Of a DNA stretch of 64,000 bases, positions 45,746 through 54,044 are shown one piece after another (within the stretch, counting starts at the first letter, position 1; every line of letters starts with the position of its first letter). Source of the stretch: CAVYUC01 sp963783085. GTDB taxonomy: Bacteria > Bacteroidota > Bacteroidia > Bacteroidales > Prolixibacteraceae. Location of the stretch: assembly GCA_963783085.1 (NCBI GenBank), contig CAWAMJ010000020.1, positions 310,001 to 374,000 on the forward strand, in the 5' to 3' direction. The translations under genes were made by a program, and so were the position numbers. The notes below the pieces were generated by a model, which saw only the letters and a list, made by a program, of their open reading frames with translations, searched no databases and had not been told where the DNA came from.

Positions 45746-46000
45746 ATACTGTAATTTCCAGTAGGAAAGGATTTTAACTACATTTTTTTAAGCAAAAAAG
45801 CTTATTGATTAAGTGCCTGATTCAAAAAGATTATATTGAGAATCAGGTTGCTGTTTTTGTATTTCTTCTTTTTGACAGGCTGATTTCTTCATGCTGTTTT
45901 TGAGATAAATTAAGTTCGCAAAAAATCAGTTAGAACTATAGTTCCATTATTATGCTCACGAAAAGAAACCGTCGCTTTCTTTAAAATAATTCTAAATAGG
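45746..46000. other. Intergenic stretch between MITE-like element and metK promoter
   Basis: About 250 nt without a gene. One hairpin, CCTGATTC/GAATCAGG at 45816-45847, is followed by a T-rich stretch but not a clean T-run. Nothing else recognised. Confidence 0.4.
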
Positions 46001-46033
46001 TTGCCTTTAATTCAATAAAGAATTGTATTTTTG
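46001..46033 (+). promoter_or_regulatory. Promoter of the metK leader
   Basis: TTG (46001-46003) and TATTTTTG (46026-46033) spaced 22 nt. The predicted transcript start falls about 46038, exactly where the riboswitch motif begins. Confidence 0.65.
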
Positions 46034-46037
46034 CAGT

Positions 46038-46092
46038 GCTTCGTGGAAAGATTTGAGATTGATTGCAACCACAGGAAAAAATGCTAAAGCAA
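46038..46092 (+). promoter_or_regulatory. SAM-II-type riboswitch upstream of metK
   Basis: The RNA would contain P1 GTGG/CCAC (46043-46046, 46069-46072), the loop GATTTGA (46050-46056), ATTGCAACCAC (46062-46072), an A-rich linker and GCTAAAG (46083-46089). These are the conserved blocks, in order, of the SAM-II pseudoknot aptamer, which binds S-adenosylmethionine. GCTT at 46038-46041 can also pair with AAGC at 46087-46090. The gene downstream makes SAM, as expected for feedback control. The start codon is ~98 nt further on, so how the aptamer controls expression is not evident. Confidence 0.8.
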
Positions 46093-46189
46093 TTGTGTTG
46101 TTTACCAACATTTCAATCTACATCCCGCAGCTTTTTACAACATGTTTAACCACGCTGAAAGTCGTTTTCAGCTTAAAATTAAGGGATTT

Positions 46190-47443
46190 ATGAGTTATTT
46201 ATTTACAAGTGAATCGGTTTCGGAAGGTCATCCCGACAAAGTTTCCGACCAGATTTCCGACGCACTGCTCGATGAATTTCTGGCGTTTGATCCGGATTCG
46301 AAAGTAGCGATTGAAACGCTGGTTACCACCGGGCAGGTAGTAGTTGCCGGCGAAGTAAAATCCAACGCGTATGTAGACGTGCAGGAAGTGGCGCGCAGAG
46401 TAATCAACCAGATTGGGTATACAAAAGGAGCGTATCGTTTCGAAGGCGATTCGTGCGGTGTGTTGGTGGCAATCCACGAACAAAGCCCCGACATCAACCG
46501 GGGAGTGGACAAGCAGGACAAGCATGAACAGGGCGCCGGCGACCAGGGTATGATGTTCGGATATGCCTGCAAAGACACTGATAACTACATGCCGCTGACG
46601 CTGGAATTGTCGCACCTGATTCTGCAGGAACTGGCTGATATCCGCCGCGAAGGAAAAGTGATGACTTACCTGCGCCCTGATTCAAAATCGCAGGTTACAG
46701 TGGAATATAATGATGATAACGAGCCGCTAAAAGTACATACCATTGTGGTTTCGACCCAGCACGACGAATTTGACGAAGACGAGCCGATGCTGGCAAAAAT
46801 CAAGGAAGATGTTATTAACATTCTGATACCGCGGGTAAAAGAAAAATTGCCGGAACGCCTTCAAAAATTGTTTGGCGACAGTATTATCTATCATGTAAAC
46901 CCAACCGGTAAATTTGTAATTGGCGGCCCTCATGGCGATACAGGTCTTACCGGACGCAAAATTATCGTTGATACGTACGGCGGCCGCGGCGCCCATGGCG
47001 GAGGTGCTTTTTCCGGGAAAGACCCGTCGAAAGTCGACCGTTCGGCAGCATACGCGGCCCGGCACATTGCCAAAAACCTGGTGGCCGCGGGCGTTTCTGA
47101 TGAAATTCTCGTTCAACTGGCATATGCAATTGGAGTTGCGCAACCGGTGGGTGTTTATATAAATACGTACGACCGCAAAAATGTAAATTTCCCCGACAGC
47201 GAAATTGCACAAAAAGTACAGGCTATTTTCGACTTGCGACCATCTGCAATTGAAGAACGCCTGAAACTTCGAAATCCAATTTATACGGAGTCAGCAGCTT
47301 ATGGCCACATGGGAAGAAAACCGGCGGGTTGTACCAAAACCTTTGAATCGCCATACCTGGGTAAAGTTGAAAAAGAACTCGAACTTTTCACCTGGGAAAA
47401 ACTTGACTACACCGATAAGATCAAAGAAGTGTTCGGATTGTAA
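46190..47443 (+). CDS. metK: S-adenosylmethionine synthetase
   Basis: A 417-residue MetK making SAM from methionine and ATP. It has FTSESVSEGHPDKVSDQIS at the N-terminus, the methionine/ATP loop GAGDQGMMFGYAC (about 117-129) and the P-loop-like GGRGAHGGGAFSGKDPSKVD. An in-frame ATG at 46142 adds 16 residues outside the family, so ATG 46190 (MSYLFTSE) is chosen. A small hairpin GCTGAAA/TTTCAGC (46154-46172) lies just before the start. The gene is behind a SAM-II-type aptamer and ends at a terminator. Confidence 0.97.
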   Translation: MSYLFTSESVSEGHPDKVSDQISDALLDEFLAFDPDSKVAIETLVTTGQVVVAGEVKSNAYVDVQEVARRVINQIGYTKGAYRFEGDSCGVLVAIHEQSPDINRGVDKQDKHEQGAGDQGMMFGYACKDTDNYMPLTLELSHLILQELADIRREGKVMTYLRPDSKSQVTVEYNDDNEPLKVHTIVVSTQHDEFDEDEPMLAKIKEDVINILIPRVKEKLPERLQKLFGDSIIYHVNPTGKFVIGGPHGDTGLTGRKIIVDTYGGRGAHGGGAFSGKDPSKVDRSAAYAARHIAKNLVAAGVSDEILVQLAYAIGVAQPVGVYINTYDRKNVNFPDSEIAQKVQAIFDLRPSAIEERLKLRNPIYTESAAYGHMGRKPAGCTKTFESPYLGKVEKELELFTWEKLDYTDKIKEVFGL

Positions 47444-47480
47444 AACAACAAAATAAGATCAGGACAATTTGTTCGACGGA

Positions 47481-47514
47481 AAAAAGGACGGTAATATTTT
47501 ATCGTCCTTTTTTC
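47481..47514 (+). terminator. Intrinsic terminator after metK
   Basis: Stem AAAGGACG/CGTCCTTT (47483-47490 and 47503-47510) with a T-run. Confidence 0.88.
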
Positions 47515-47685
47515 TATTATCGGCAGTTTTTCTGTAACTTATTAAACAGGTTATCGAATAAAAGGATGAAAAGTATGCGAAGATTTCAACGGATAATAAA
47601 GCAGTAATTCGTACCTGCCGGAATTTTTTAAACTGGATAATATTATTGAACTAATTTATACATAAGTGCATTAAAACCTGAAGAA

Positions 47686-48405
47686 ATGGAAGAAAAACTG
47701 GTTACTATCATCGTACTCCCCTTTTCACAAGCACAAATTTTACGCACGCGCCTGGAAGAAAACAACATCGAATGTTATCTGGAAGATCTGACCGTATTGG
47801 AAGGCAGCTCTTCCTACTCGGTGAAAGTTAAAATCCTGGAGGAGAAGGTTCAGCAGGCGTTGCCGGTTTTAGATGAATTTTTAGGCGAAAAGCAGAAAAC
47901 TTCAGCCGGCGCTGAAGACAAAAAGGATCAGCATATCTTGGTTCCGATCGATTTTTCGCCGGTTTCATTAAAAACAAGTAAAATAGCTTTTAACATTGCC
48001 AGCCATTTAAATTACAAGCTGGTTTTTATGCATTGTTATATTAATCCAATCATTCATACAATTCCTTACAGCGACGTATACGTGTATGATTCTGCCTTGC
48101 TCATGAAAATGGATAATGCCGAAAAACTGGCTCATGAAAACCTGCAGAAGTTTATTACTGATTTGTCAGCAGGCATTGGCATGGAACGGTGGGGTTCAGT
48201 TACGTCGGAATTCATTGTGAAAGCCGGATATGCCGATGAAGATATCCTGGCTTATGCGCAAAACAATAATTCGCAGTTGATTGTAATCGGCACGGGCGGC
48301 GAATCGGAAAACGTGGTAGTTGGCAGCATAACCGCCGACGTTATTTACAATGCGCCGGTGCCGGTACTGGTTATTCCCGGAAAAAACTCCTGTAAAAGAA
48401 ATTGA
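47686..48405 (+). CDS. DUF2007 plus universal stress protein domain (N-terminal part of a frameshifted tandem-Usp gene)
   Basis: A 239-residue reading frame. Residues 1-68 resemble DUF2007 putative signalling domains (LRTRLEENNIECYLED), and 80-232 form a complete UspA domain with HILVPIDFSPVSLKTS and the nucleotide loop IGTGGESENVVVGS. The frame then ends in an unrelated tail, SCKRN. The +1 frame continues with a second Usp domain (48381-48793), so the native protein is DUF2007-Usp-Usp of about 368 residues. The break is at a run of six A (48381-48386). Usp domains bind ATP or act in stress survival. Confidence 0.75.
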   Translation: MEEKLVTIIVLPFSQAQILRTRLEENNIECYLEDLTVLEGSSSYSVKVKILEEKVQQALPVLDEFLGEKQKTSAGAEDKKDQHILVPIDFSPVSLKTSKIAFNIASHLNYKLVFMHCYINPIIHTIPYSDVYVYDSALLMKMDNAEKLAHENLQKFITDLSAGIGMERWGSVTSEFIVKAGYADEDILAYAQNNNSQLIVIGTGGESENVVVGSITADVIYNAPVPVLVIPGKNSCKRN

Positions 48406-48793
48406 TGAAATAAACCGGGTTTTGTACGCTACCAATTTCGATGAGAAAGATTTTGCCGTTATCGATAAACTGATGAACCTGCTGCATGCATTCAACGTAA
48501 AACTGATTTGTGTGCACGTTGGACAAGGTGACAACCACGAGTGGGACTCGGCAAAACTGGAGGGAATGAAAGATATTCTGAAAGAAAAATACAACAACAA
48601 GGATTTCGACTGCCGGCTAATTGTCAATGAAGATATTGCTGATGCACTGGAAAGGTTCATTGATGAAGAAGATGTCGATATCCTTTCGCTGACCACCCAC
48701 AAACGCAACATGATTTCGCGGTTGTTTAATCCCAGTTTTGCACGAAAAATGGTTTTCCATACCAAAACACCGCTGTTGGTATTTCATGCGTAA
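48350..48793 (+). CDS. Second universal stress protein domain (C-terminal part, +1 frame)
   Basis: The meaningful part starts near 48381 (EKTPVKEIDEINRVLYATNF), directly continuing the preceding frame after one base is removed. It is a degenerate UspA domain with HVGQGDNHEWDS and ILSLTTHKRNMISRLFNPS, ending in TPLLVFHA. The first ~11 residues of the open frame are only a frame-shadow of the upstream Usp domain, so an independent start at 48350 is unlikely. Confidence 0.6.
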   Translation: MRRCRYWLFPEKTPVKEIDEINRVLYATNFDEKDFAVIDKLMNLLHAFNVKLICVHVGQGDNHEWDSAKLEGMKDILKEKYNNKDFDCRLIVNEDIADALERFIDEEDVDILSLTTHKRNMISRLFNPSFARKMVFHTKTPLLVFHA

Positions 48794-48861
48794 GGAGAAG
48801 CCCCTCTCGATCTCCCCGCGGAGGAGAAGAAAAAAGAATCCGGAATAACCGGTAATAAATT

Positions 48862-49896
48862 TCAAGGGTTACTTTTGGCCATGTCTTTTTTCAACAAATT
48901 GGCAGTTTGGCGAATGGATTCAGAAATTGGCCGGTAGGAAAAATCAATGCTGCGGGTGATTTTGCTGCCATCGAAGAAATTTTTATGGTTTGAGCCCGAA
49001 ACCGCATCGCGGGTAATTGCCGTTGGTTTACCGGTGGTCCGGCCATATAAAGCGGCAGCACGCCATGCAACCTTCAACATAAAATCAGAAGTGTAGATTT
49101 TGGGTCGTGGTTTATCCAGTTCATCTGCCATTTGATTAAAAAGTTGATGATAGGAAAGATTTTCCGAATTCAGGATAAACCGTTGATTTTTAAAATTTTC
49201 AAAGTTTGCATCGTCCATCAGCAATACCATTGCCTTTACTACATCCCGGACATCGACAAAACCGGTTATCCCGCGGGTGTAGAATTTCATTCTGTTCCAG
49301 ATAGTTTTAAACAGTTTCGCACTTCCGTTTTCCCAGTTTCCCGGACCTAAAACAATCGAAGGATTCAGGATTACCGCATTCAGGCCCTCTTCGATTCCGC
49401 GCCAGACTTCAGCTTCCGAAAAAAACTTGCTTTCCGAATAACCCGATATTTTCTTTGAGGGCACCCAATTCGTTTCTTCGGTTACCGGATGCTCGTTTTG
49501 CAATCGTCCGAGCGCTGAAACAGAACTGACGTGGCAGAATTTTTTTACCTTTTTTTCAAGCGCCGCATCAATGATGTTGGCTGTTCCTTCCACGTTGTTT
49601 ACTATCATGCTTTTGCGATCGTTTTTCTGGAAAGAAACCGTGGCCGCACAATGGTAAATTTCATCGACGTCTCCAAGCAATTCCTCTATTCCGAAATAAT
49701 CGAGAATATCGCCATCTATCCATTCAATTTTATGAAATAAATCTTCGGGATTTTCAGTGTAATACGAAAACGTTTTCAGCACCTGCCCGGGATTACTGGT
49801 TTCACGTTTTAGCGCTTTTACATTTTTTCCGGTTGAAACGAGTTCATACAACAAATGAGAACCAATTAGCCCGGTGCCGCCTGTTACAAATATCAT
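48862..49896 (-). CDS. NAD-dependent epimerase/dehydratase family protein
   Basis: A 344-residue extended short-chain dehydrogenase from the ATG at 49896 (MIFVTGGTGLIGSHLL, Rossmann motif GGTGLIG). The active-site pattern is Ser in HVSSVSALG and YSESKF (Tyr-x-x-x-Lys). The branch resembles dihydroflavonol reductase or sterol-type epimerases. A longer start at 49914 is excluded by a -7 element overlapping it. Substrate unknown. Confidence 0.85.
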   Translation of the reverse strand: MIFVTGGTGLIGSHLLYELVSTGKNVKALKRETSNPGQVLKTFSYYTENPEDLFHKIEWIDGDILDYFGIEELLGDVDEIYHCAATVSFQKNDRKSMIVNNVEGTANIIDAALEKKVKKFCHVSSVSALGRLQNEHPVTEETNWVPSKKISGYSESKFFSEAEVWRGIEEGLNAVILNPSIVLGPGNWENGSAKLFKTIWNRMKFYTRGITGFVDVRDVVKAMVLLMDDANFENFKNQRFILNSENLSYHQLFNQMADELDKPRPKIYTSDFMLKVAWRAAALYGRTTGKPTAITRDAVSGSNHKNFFDGSKITRSIDFSYRPISESIRQTANLLKKDMAKSNP

Positions 49897-49911
49897 GTGG
49901 ATTGTTTTGTC

Positions 49912-49919
49912 CAAAGATA
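49912..49919 (-). promoter_or_regulatory. -7 promoter element of the 48862 epimerase gene
   Basis: Reverse-strand TATCTTTG, 16 nt upstream of the ATG at 49896. It overlaps the alternative start at 49914. Confidence 0.5.
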
Positions 49920-49958
49920 AACATTTTGTCTCTTTGCCTGATTTTCTTGTAAAAAAGC

Positions 49959-50441
49959 TCAGCTGTTCCAGGTTGTAACTGCTTTAGCGCCAAATTCCTT
50001 TGCTGAAATTTCCTGAATTTTCACCTTTAAAATCCCAACATTTTTTACCGAAGGTTTGCTGAATTTAAATTCACGATTGCTGTATTGCGCCATCAGTTTT
50101 TTCAACAGCCGGTATTTTTCATCGTAATCTTCAACAAACTCCACTTCGCCTTCCACATTCACCGATTTCGATTTTACGCGGTAGCTGCAACCTACCCGAA
50201 CATCCTGCCATGCCAGTTCCCCACCCAAAGTCCAGTTGATGCAAACTTTCGGATTCTTTTTCAGCATTTCCCACATCCGTCCGCTTTGTGCAGAATGTAA
50301 AATAACGTGATCGCCGTCGAGTGCAAAATTCATGGGTAAAACATAGGGCTGCCCGTTTTCCGACATGGCCAGATAACAGGTTTTGCACGATTTTATAATC
50401 TGGTTAATTTCTTCGCGGTTTTCGATAAAAAGTGTTCGCAT
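49959..50441 (-). CDS. Pyridoxamine 5'-phosphate oxidase family protein
   Basis: A 160-residue FMN-binding split-barrel protein. CYLAMSENGQPYVLPMNFALDGDH and VILHSAQSGRMWEMLKKNPKVC are typical of the NimA-like/PNPOx branch (first 19 residues CYLAMSENGQPYVLPMNFA). It may be a flavin-dependent reductase or heme-binding relative; the exact substrate is unknown. Start at the ATG 50441. Confidence 0.85.
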   Translation of the reverse strand: MRTLFIENREEINQIIKSCKTCYLAMSENGQPYVLPMNFALDGDHVILHSAQSGRMWEMLKKNPKVCINWTLGGELAWQDVRVGCSYRVKSKSVNVEGEVEFVEDYDEKYRLLKKLMAQYSNREFKFSKPSVKNVGILKVKIQEISAKEFGAKAVTTWNS

Positions 50442-50511
50442 GAATGATGATATAAGATGGTTTTATTGTTTCTGATGCGATTTAAAGGTACAAGGCGTAA
50501 AAATGCCGCAG

Positions 50512-52449
50512 TTAAAAATTAAACGCCCGGTTACCAAGCTTGTCCGACAGGAATTTTTCCACGCGCTTCAGGTTCATGTATTTCGATTGTTCCTCGATAA
50601 CCCGGTCAAAGTTGTTTTCTTTCGCGGCAATGTTAATTTCATTTTCAATATCAGCCAGCATCAGCCTCACCTTTCGGAACTTGTATTCATGAACGATTTT
50701 CGGGACCAGAAAATCCAGTATTTCTTCCTCCTTTTCGGTATATGCGCCGGCTTTTGTCCAACGTTTACTTTCGATAAATTTTTCCGAAAGTAAGTCTGTT
50801 GCCAGTTTGCTCACCTCCGAGTCCGAATGGTAAATAAAATGCTTCCACGGATCGAAATGGTCGTTGTCCACATTTTCTTTCACATCGTAAAAAATCCTGC
50901 GGAATAAACCGTTTTCAGAAACCAGTTCGTCATTTTCCAATTCCTCAATCATATATTCGCTCACTTTTATTTCGTGGTTTCCCTCCGGATGCCCGGCTTC
51001 ATCTTCGAAAAGCGGAGTGTTGCAATGTTTTAAAAGAAAGCGCAAAAATTCAAGCTCTTCCACTAAAAATTCAGAAGGTTTCGGTTCCGGCGGCCCGGGC
51101 AGCGGTTTTGCCGCCTCGCGTGTTTTTTCCCGAACTTCTTTCCGGTGAAAATCTTCGTGCTGTTTCCGTTTTTGCTTCCTTACTTCGGCATATAAAACAT
51201 CTTCGTCAACATTCAGTAATTTGCTGCATTCCTTAATATACACCGAGCGGGTAATCGTATCGGGAATAACAGCCACCGAACGCACAACATCGGTTATCAA
51301 TCGCGCGCGGGCCACCGGATCATTTTCCGTGCTTTTCAGTAAAAGGCGCGTTTTAAACTGGATAAAATCAGTTTCGTTTTCCCTGATGTATTCGAGGTAA
51401 CCACTGGCGCCTTTCTTTTTGGCAAACGAATCGGGATCCTCGCCATCGGGCAGCAACAAAACTTTTACGTTCATTCCTTCTTCCAGCACCAAATCAATCC
51501 CGCGCAATGACGCTTTAATCCCGGCTTCATCGCCATCGTAAATTATGGTAATATTTGTGGTGAAACGTTTTACCAGTCTGATTTGATCGGCAGTTAACGC
51601 TGTTCCCGATGAAGCCACAACATTTTCAATCCCAGCCTGGTGCATCGACAGTACATCGGTGTAACCCTCCACCAGGTAACATTTTTCAGATCGGGCAATT
51701 TCCCGTTTTGCCTGAAAAATACCGTACAGCGCCTTGCTTTTATGGTAAATTTCCGATTCCGGCGAATTGAGGTATTTTGCAGCGTTTTTATCCTCCTTCA
51801 GAATGCGCCCGCCAAATGCAATCACCCGGCCGGCCAGATTGTGGATGGGGAACATAACCCGGCCGGCAAAGCGGTCGCGCTTCCAATCGTCGCGCACAAT
51901 GGTAAGCCCGGTTTTTTCCAGAAATTCAATTTTATAACCTTGTTTTTGAGCCGCTTCCGTGAACGGTGTTTTTCCATCGGGACTAAAACCCAGTTCAAAT
52001 TTTTTGAGGATATCGTCGCGGAAACCCCGTTCGCGGAAATAGCCCAAACCGATGGTCCGGCCTTCGTTTTCGTTCCACAAAAAGCGGGTGAAATACTTTT
52101 GCGCAAACGCCGATACAATCATCAGACTTTCACGCTCGTCTTTCAGTTGTTTTTGTTCCTCGGTTTCCTCTTCCTCCTTAACATCAATGTTGTATTTCCG
52201 GGCCAGCCATTTCAGCGCTTCCGGATACGTGAGGTTTTCGTGCTCCATGATGAAATTCACAGAATTCCCTCCCTTGCCACAGCCAAAGCATTTGAAAATA
52301 CCTTTTGCGGGAGATACGGTAAACGAAGGTGTTTTTTCATTATGGAACGGGCACAATCCCAGCATGTTAACTCCTCTTTTGCGAAGCGATACAAATTCGG
52401 AAACAACGTCGGAAATATCCGCGGCATCCAGGATTTTTTCTATGGTCAT
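50512..52449 (-). CDS. dnaG: DNA primase
   Basis: A 645-residue primase from the ATG at 52449. The zinc-binding domain has C33, H36, C54 and C57 (LCPFHNEKT, FKCFGCGKGG). The RNA polymerase core has KSKALYGIFQAKREI and VEGYTDVLSMHQAG, followed by the TOPRIM acidic motif IIYDGDEAGIKAS. The C-terminal helicase-binding domain is long and acidic. A -7 element at 52467-52474 sits too close for the in-frame ATG at 52461, so the 52449 start is preferred. Confidence 0.96.
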   Translation of the reverse strand: MTIEKILDAADISDVVSEFVSLRKRGVNMLGLCPFHNEKTPSFTVSPAKGIFKCFGCGKGGNSVNFIMEHENLTYPEALKWLARKYNIDVKEEEETEEQKQLKDERESLMIVSAFAQKYFTRFLWNENEGRTIGLGYFRERGFRDDILKKFELGFSPDGKTPFTEAAQKQGYKIEFLEKTGLTIVRDDWKRDRFAGRVMFPIHNLAGRVIAFGGRILKEDKNAAKYLNSPESEIYHKSKALYGIFQAKREIARSEKCYLVEGYTDVLSMHQAGIENVVASSGTALTADQIRLVKRFTTNITIIYDGDEAGIKASLRGIDLVLEEGMNVKVLLLPDGEDPDSFAKKKGASGYLEYIRENETDFIQFKTRLLLKSTENDPVARARLITDVVRSVAVIPDTITRSVYIKECSKLLNVDEDVLYAEVRKQKRKQHEDFHRKEVREKTREAAKPLPGPPEPKPSEFLVEELEFLRFLLKHCNTPLFEDEAGHPEGNHEIKVSEYMIEELENDELVSENGLFRRIFYDVKENVDNDHFDPWKHFIYHSDSEVSKLATDLLSEKFIESKRWTKAGAYTEKEEEILDFLVPKIVHEYKFRKVRLMLADIENEINIAAKENNFDRVIEEQSKYMNLKRVEKFLSDKLGNRAFNF

Positions 52450-52466
52450 ATGATCTATCACAACTG

Positions 52467-52474
52467 CAAATGTA
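52467..52474 (-). promoter_or_regulatory. -7 promoter element of dnaG
   Basis: Reverse-strand TACATTTG, 18 nt upstream of the ATG at 52449. Confidence 0.5.
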
Positions 52475-52555
52475 GAAGATTTAACCTTAATGACGGCTAA
52501 AATTAATTTTTGAATCCGTTCAATTTTAAACGTATTTTTAAAGAAAATTTTTTAC

Positions 52556-53245
52556 ATGAAAATGAAACTGGTGGTACTTTCGGGTGCGGGCATGAGCCAG
52601 GAGAGCGGACTGAAGACTTTTCGTGATATGGGTGGTTTGTGGGAACAGTACGACGTAACACAGGTTGCCAGTTTGCAGGCCTGGGAAAACAACCGCGACC
52701 TGGTTTTGCGGTTTTACAACGAACGCCGCAAACAATTGTGGGAAGCCAAACCAAACGAAGGGCACAAGGCGGTGGCAAAACTCGAAGACTGGTTCGACGT
52801 AGATGTTATCACCCAAAATGTGGATGATTTGCACGAACAGGCAGGCAGCAGACGGGTGCTGCATTTGCATGGCGAACTCCGGAAAGCGCGCAGTACAACC
52901 GATCCAAATTTGATTTACACACTTGATCACTGGGAATTGAAATCAGGCGATATGTGTGAAAAAGGAAGCCAGCTGCGCCCGCACATCGTGTGGTTTGGCG
53001 AGCCGGTTACAGCCATTACTGAAGCTGTTTCAATTGTAAAAAAAGCGGATATTCTGGTTGTTGTCGGCACTTCGCTGGTCGTTTATCCGGCAGCCGGGCT
53101 TATTCATTATGCTAAACCTGAAATTCCTATATTTGTTGTTGATCCGCACCGGCCCGAATTTTTACCCGGGAATGTAACCCATATCCGGGAAAAAGCCGGC
53201 AAAGGAATGCAACTGTTGTTATCTGAACTTGAAAAATCATACTGA
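52556..53245 (+). CDS. cobB: Sir2-type NAD-dependent protein deacylase lacking zinc cysteines
   Basis: A 229-residue sirtuin. The NAD motif GAGMSQESGLKTFRD (10-24), TQNVDDLHEQAG and catalytic-His HLHGEL are all present, as is HIVWFGEPV. The four zinc-ligand cysteines of CobB/SIRT5 are missing: the region between HGEL and HIVWFGE has only one cysteine. The fold may be stabilised otherwise, as in some Bacteroidota sirtuins. It is divergent from dnaG and followed after 1 nt by the PorT-like gene. Confidence 0.85.
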   Translation: MKMKLVVLSGAGMSQESGLKTFRDMGGLWEQYDVTQVASLQAWENNRDLVLRFYNERRKQLWEAKPNEGHKAVAKLEDWFDVDVITQNVDDLHEQAGSRRVLHLHGELRKARSTTDPNLIYTLDHWELKSGDMCEKGSQLRPHIVWFGEPVTAITEAVSIVKKADILVVVGTSLVVYPAAGLIHYAKPEIPIFVVDPHRPEFLPGNVTHIREKAGKGMQLLLSELEKSY

Positions 53246-53246
53246 A

Positions 53247-53867
53247 ATGGTACGGAAAATTATTCTCCCGGGGTTGTTGCTTCTTTTTGTACAGGTTGTT
53301 TCGGCACAACGATTTGAAGGTGGCTTGCTGGGTGGTTTTAACGCTACCCAGGTTGAAGGCGACACTTTTAAAGGTTATCATAAACCTGGTATACTGGCTG
53401 GTTTTTATGTTCAAACCGATATTGCTCCCGCTGTTTTTACCGGAATGGAAATCAAATATTCGCAGAAAGGTTCGCGACGAAAAATTAAACCCAAAGACCC
53501 CGATCCCCAAAAGTACATTATGCGTTTGAGTTACATCGATATGCCCGTTTTTATTGGTTTTCGCACCAATGAACGCGGAGCAGTGGTTGCCGGAGCATCG
53601 TTTGGGTATTTAATCAGCGGAAAAGAATTCGATGAGTACGGGCAGTTTCCGGAAGAGGACCGAAACGCTTTTAATAGTTTCGATTTGGAACCATTTATCG
53701 GATTTCAATTCGGCGTCCTCGATAATTTAAAACTCGATCTCCGGTTTGCCTTATCAGTACTTCCTATTCGTGGACAACCCGGCGACAACGCCACATCGTA
53801 TTACTGGCTGAACAATCAGTTTAACAACGTTATATCGCTGGCTTTGTATTACCGGCTCGATCGCTAA
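53247..53867 (+). CDS. PorT-like outer-membrane beta-barrel protein
   Basis: A 206-residue protein from the ATG at 53247, with a signal peptide (RKIILPGLLLLFVQVVSAQ) and an outer-membrane protein beta-barrel of the PorT type (FEGGLLGGFNATQVEGD, YIDMPVFIGF, LDLRFALSVLPI). PorT is a component of the type IX secretion assembly in related bacteria, but many members of this domain family are of unknown role. It starts one base after the sirtuin stop. Confidence 0.78.
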   Translation: MVRKIILPGLLLLFVQVVSAQRFEGGLLGGFNATQVEGDTFKGYHKPGILAGFYVQTDIAPAVFTGMEIKYSQKGSRRKIKPKDPDPQKYIMRLSYIDMPVFIGFRTNERGAVVAGASFGYLISGKEFDEYGQFPEEDRNAFNSFDLEPFIGFQFGVLDNLKLDLRFALSVLPIRGQPGDNATSYYWLNNQFNNVISLALYYRLDR

Positions 53868-54044
53868 AGCATTTTTAAAAAACGAAAAATTAAACCGTTG
53901 CAGAGGTTGTCACCGGCAGATTAAATGAATCCAATTTTTTGCTGCAGAACGTTTCCCGGTATCGTTCCGGTGAAATGAAAAACAATTTACCTCGTTCTAA
54001 AACAGATTTGTCGTAAATTGTTCACAGTCAAAAGTCCGGATACG

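Noticed and set aside
48381..48387. A-AAA-AAC slippery heptamer in frame at the Usp break, suggesting programmed -1 frameshifting
   Set aside because: A -1 shift leads to a stop after two codons; the second Usp domain needs +1. An indel is simpler.
48794..48840. GGAGAAG/CTTCTCC-rich repeats after the Usp gene as a repeat element
   Set aside because: Arms are short and imperfect; could be a weak terminator between convergent genes but not supported.
51640..52500. 286-codon open frame opposite dnaG
   Set aside because: It is the antisense shadow of a clearly recognised primase and has no family features.
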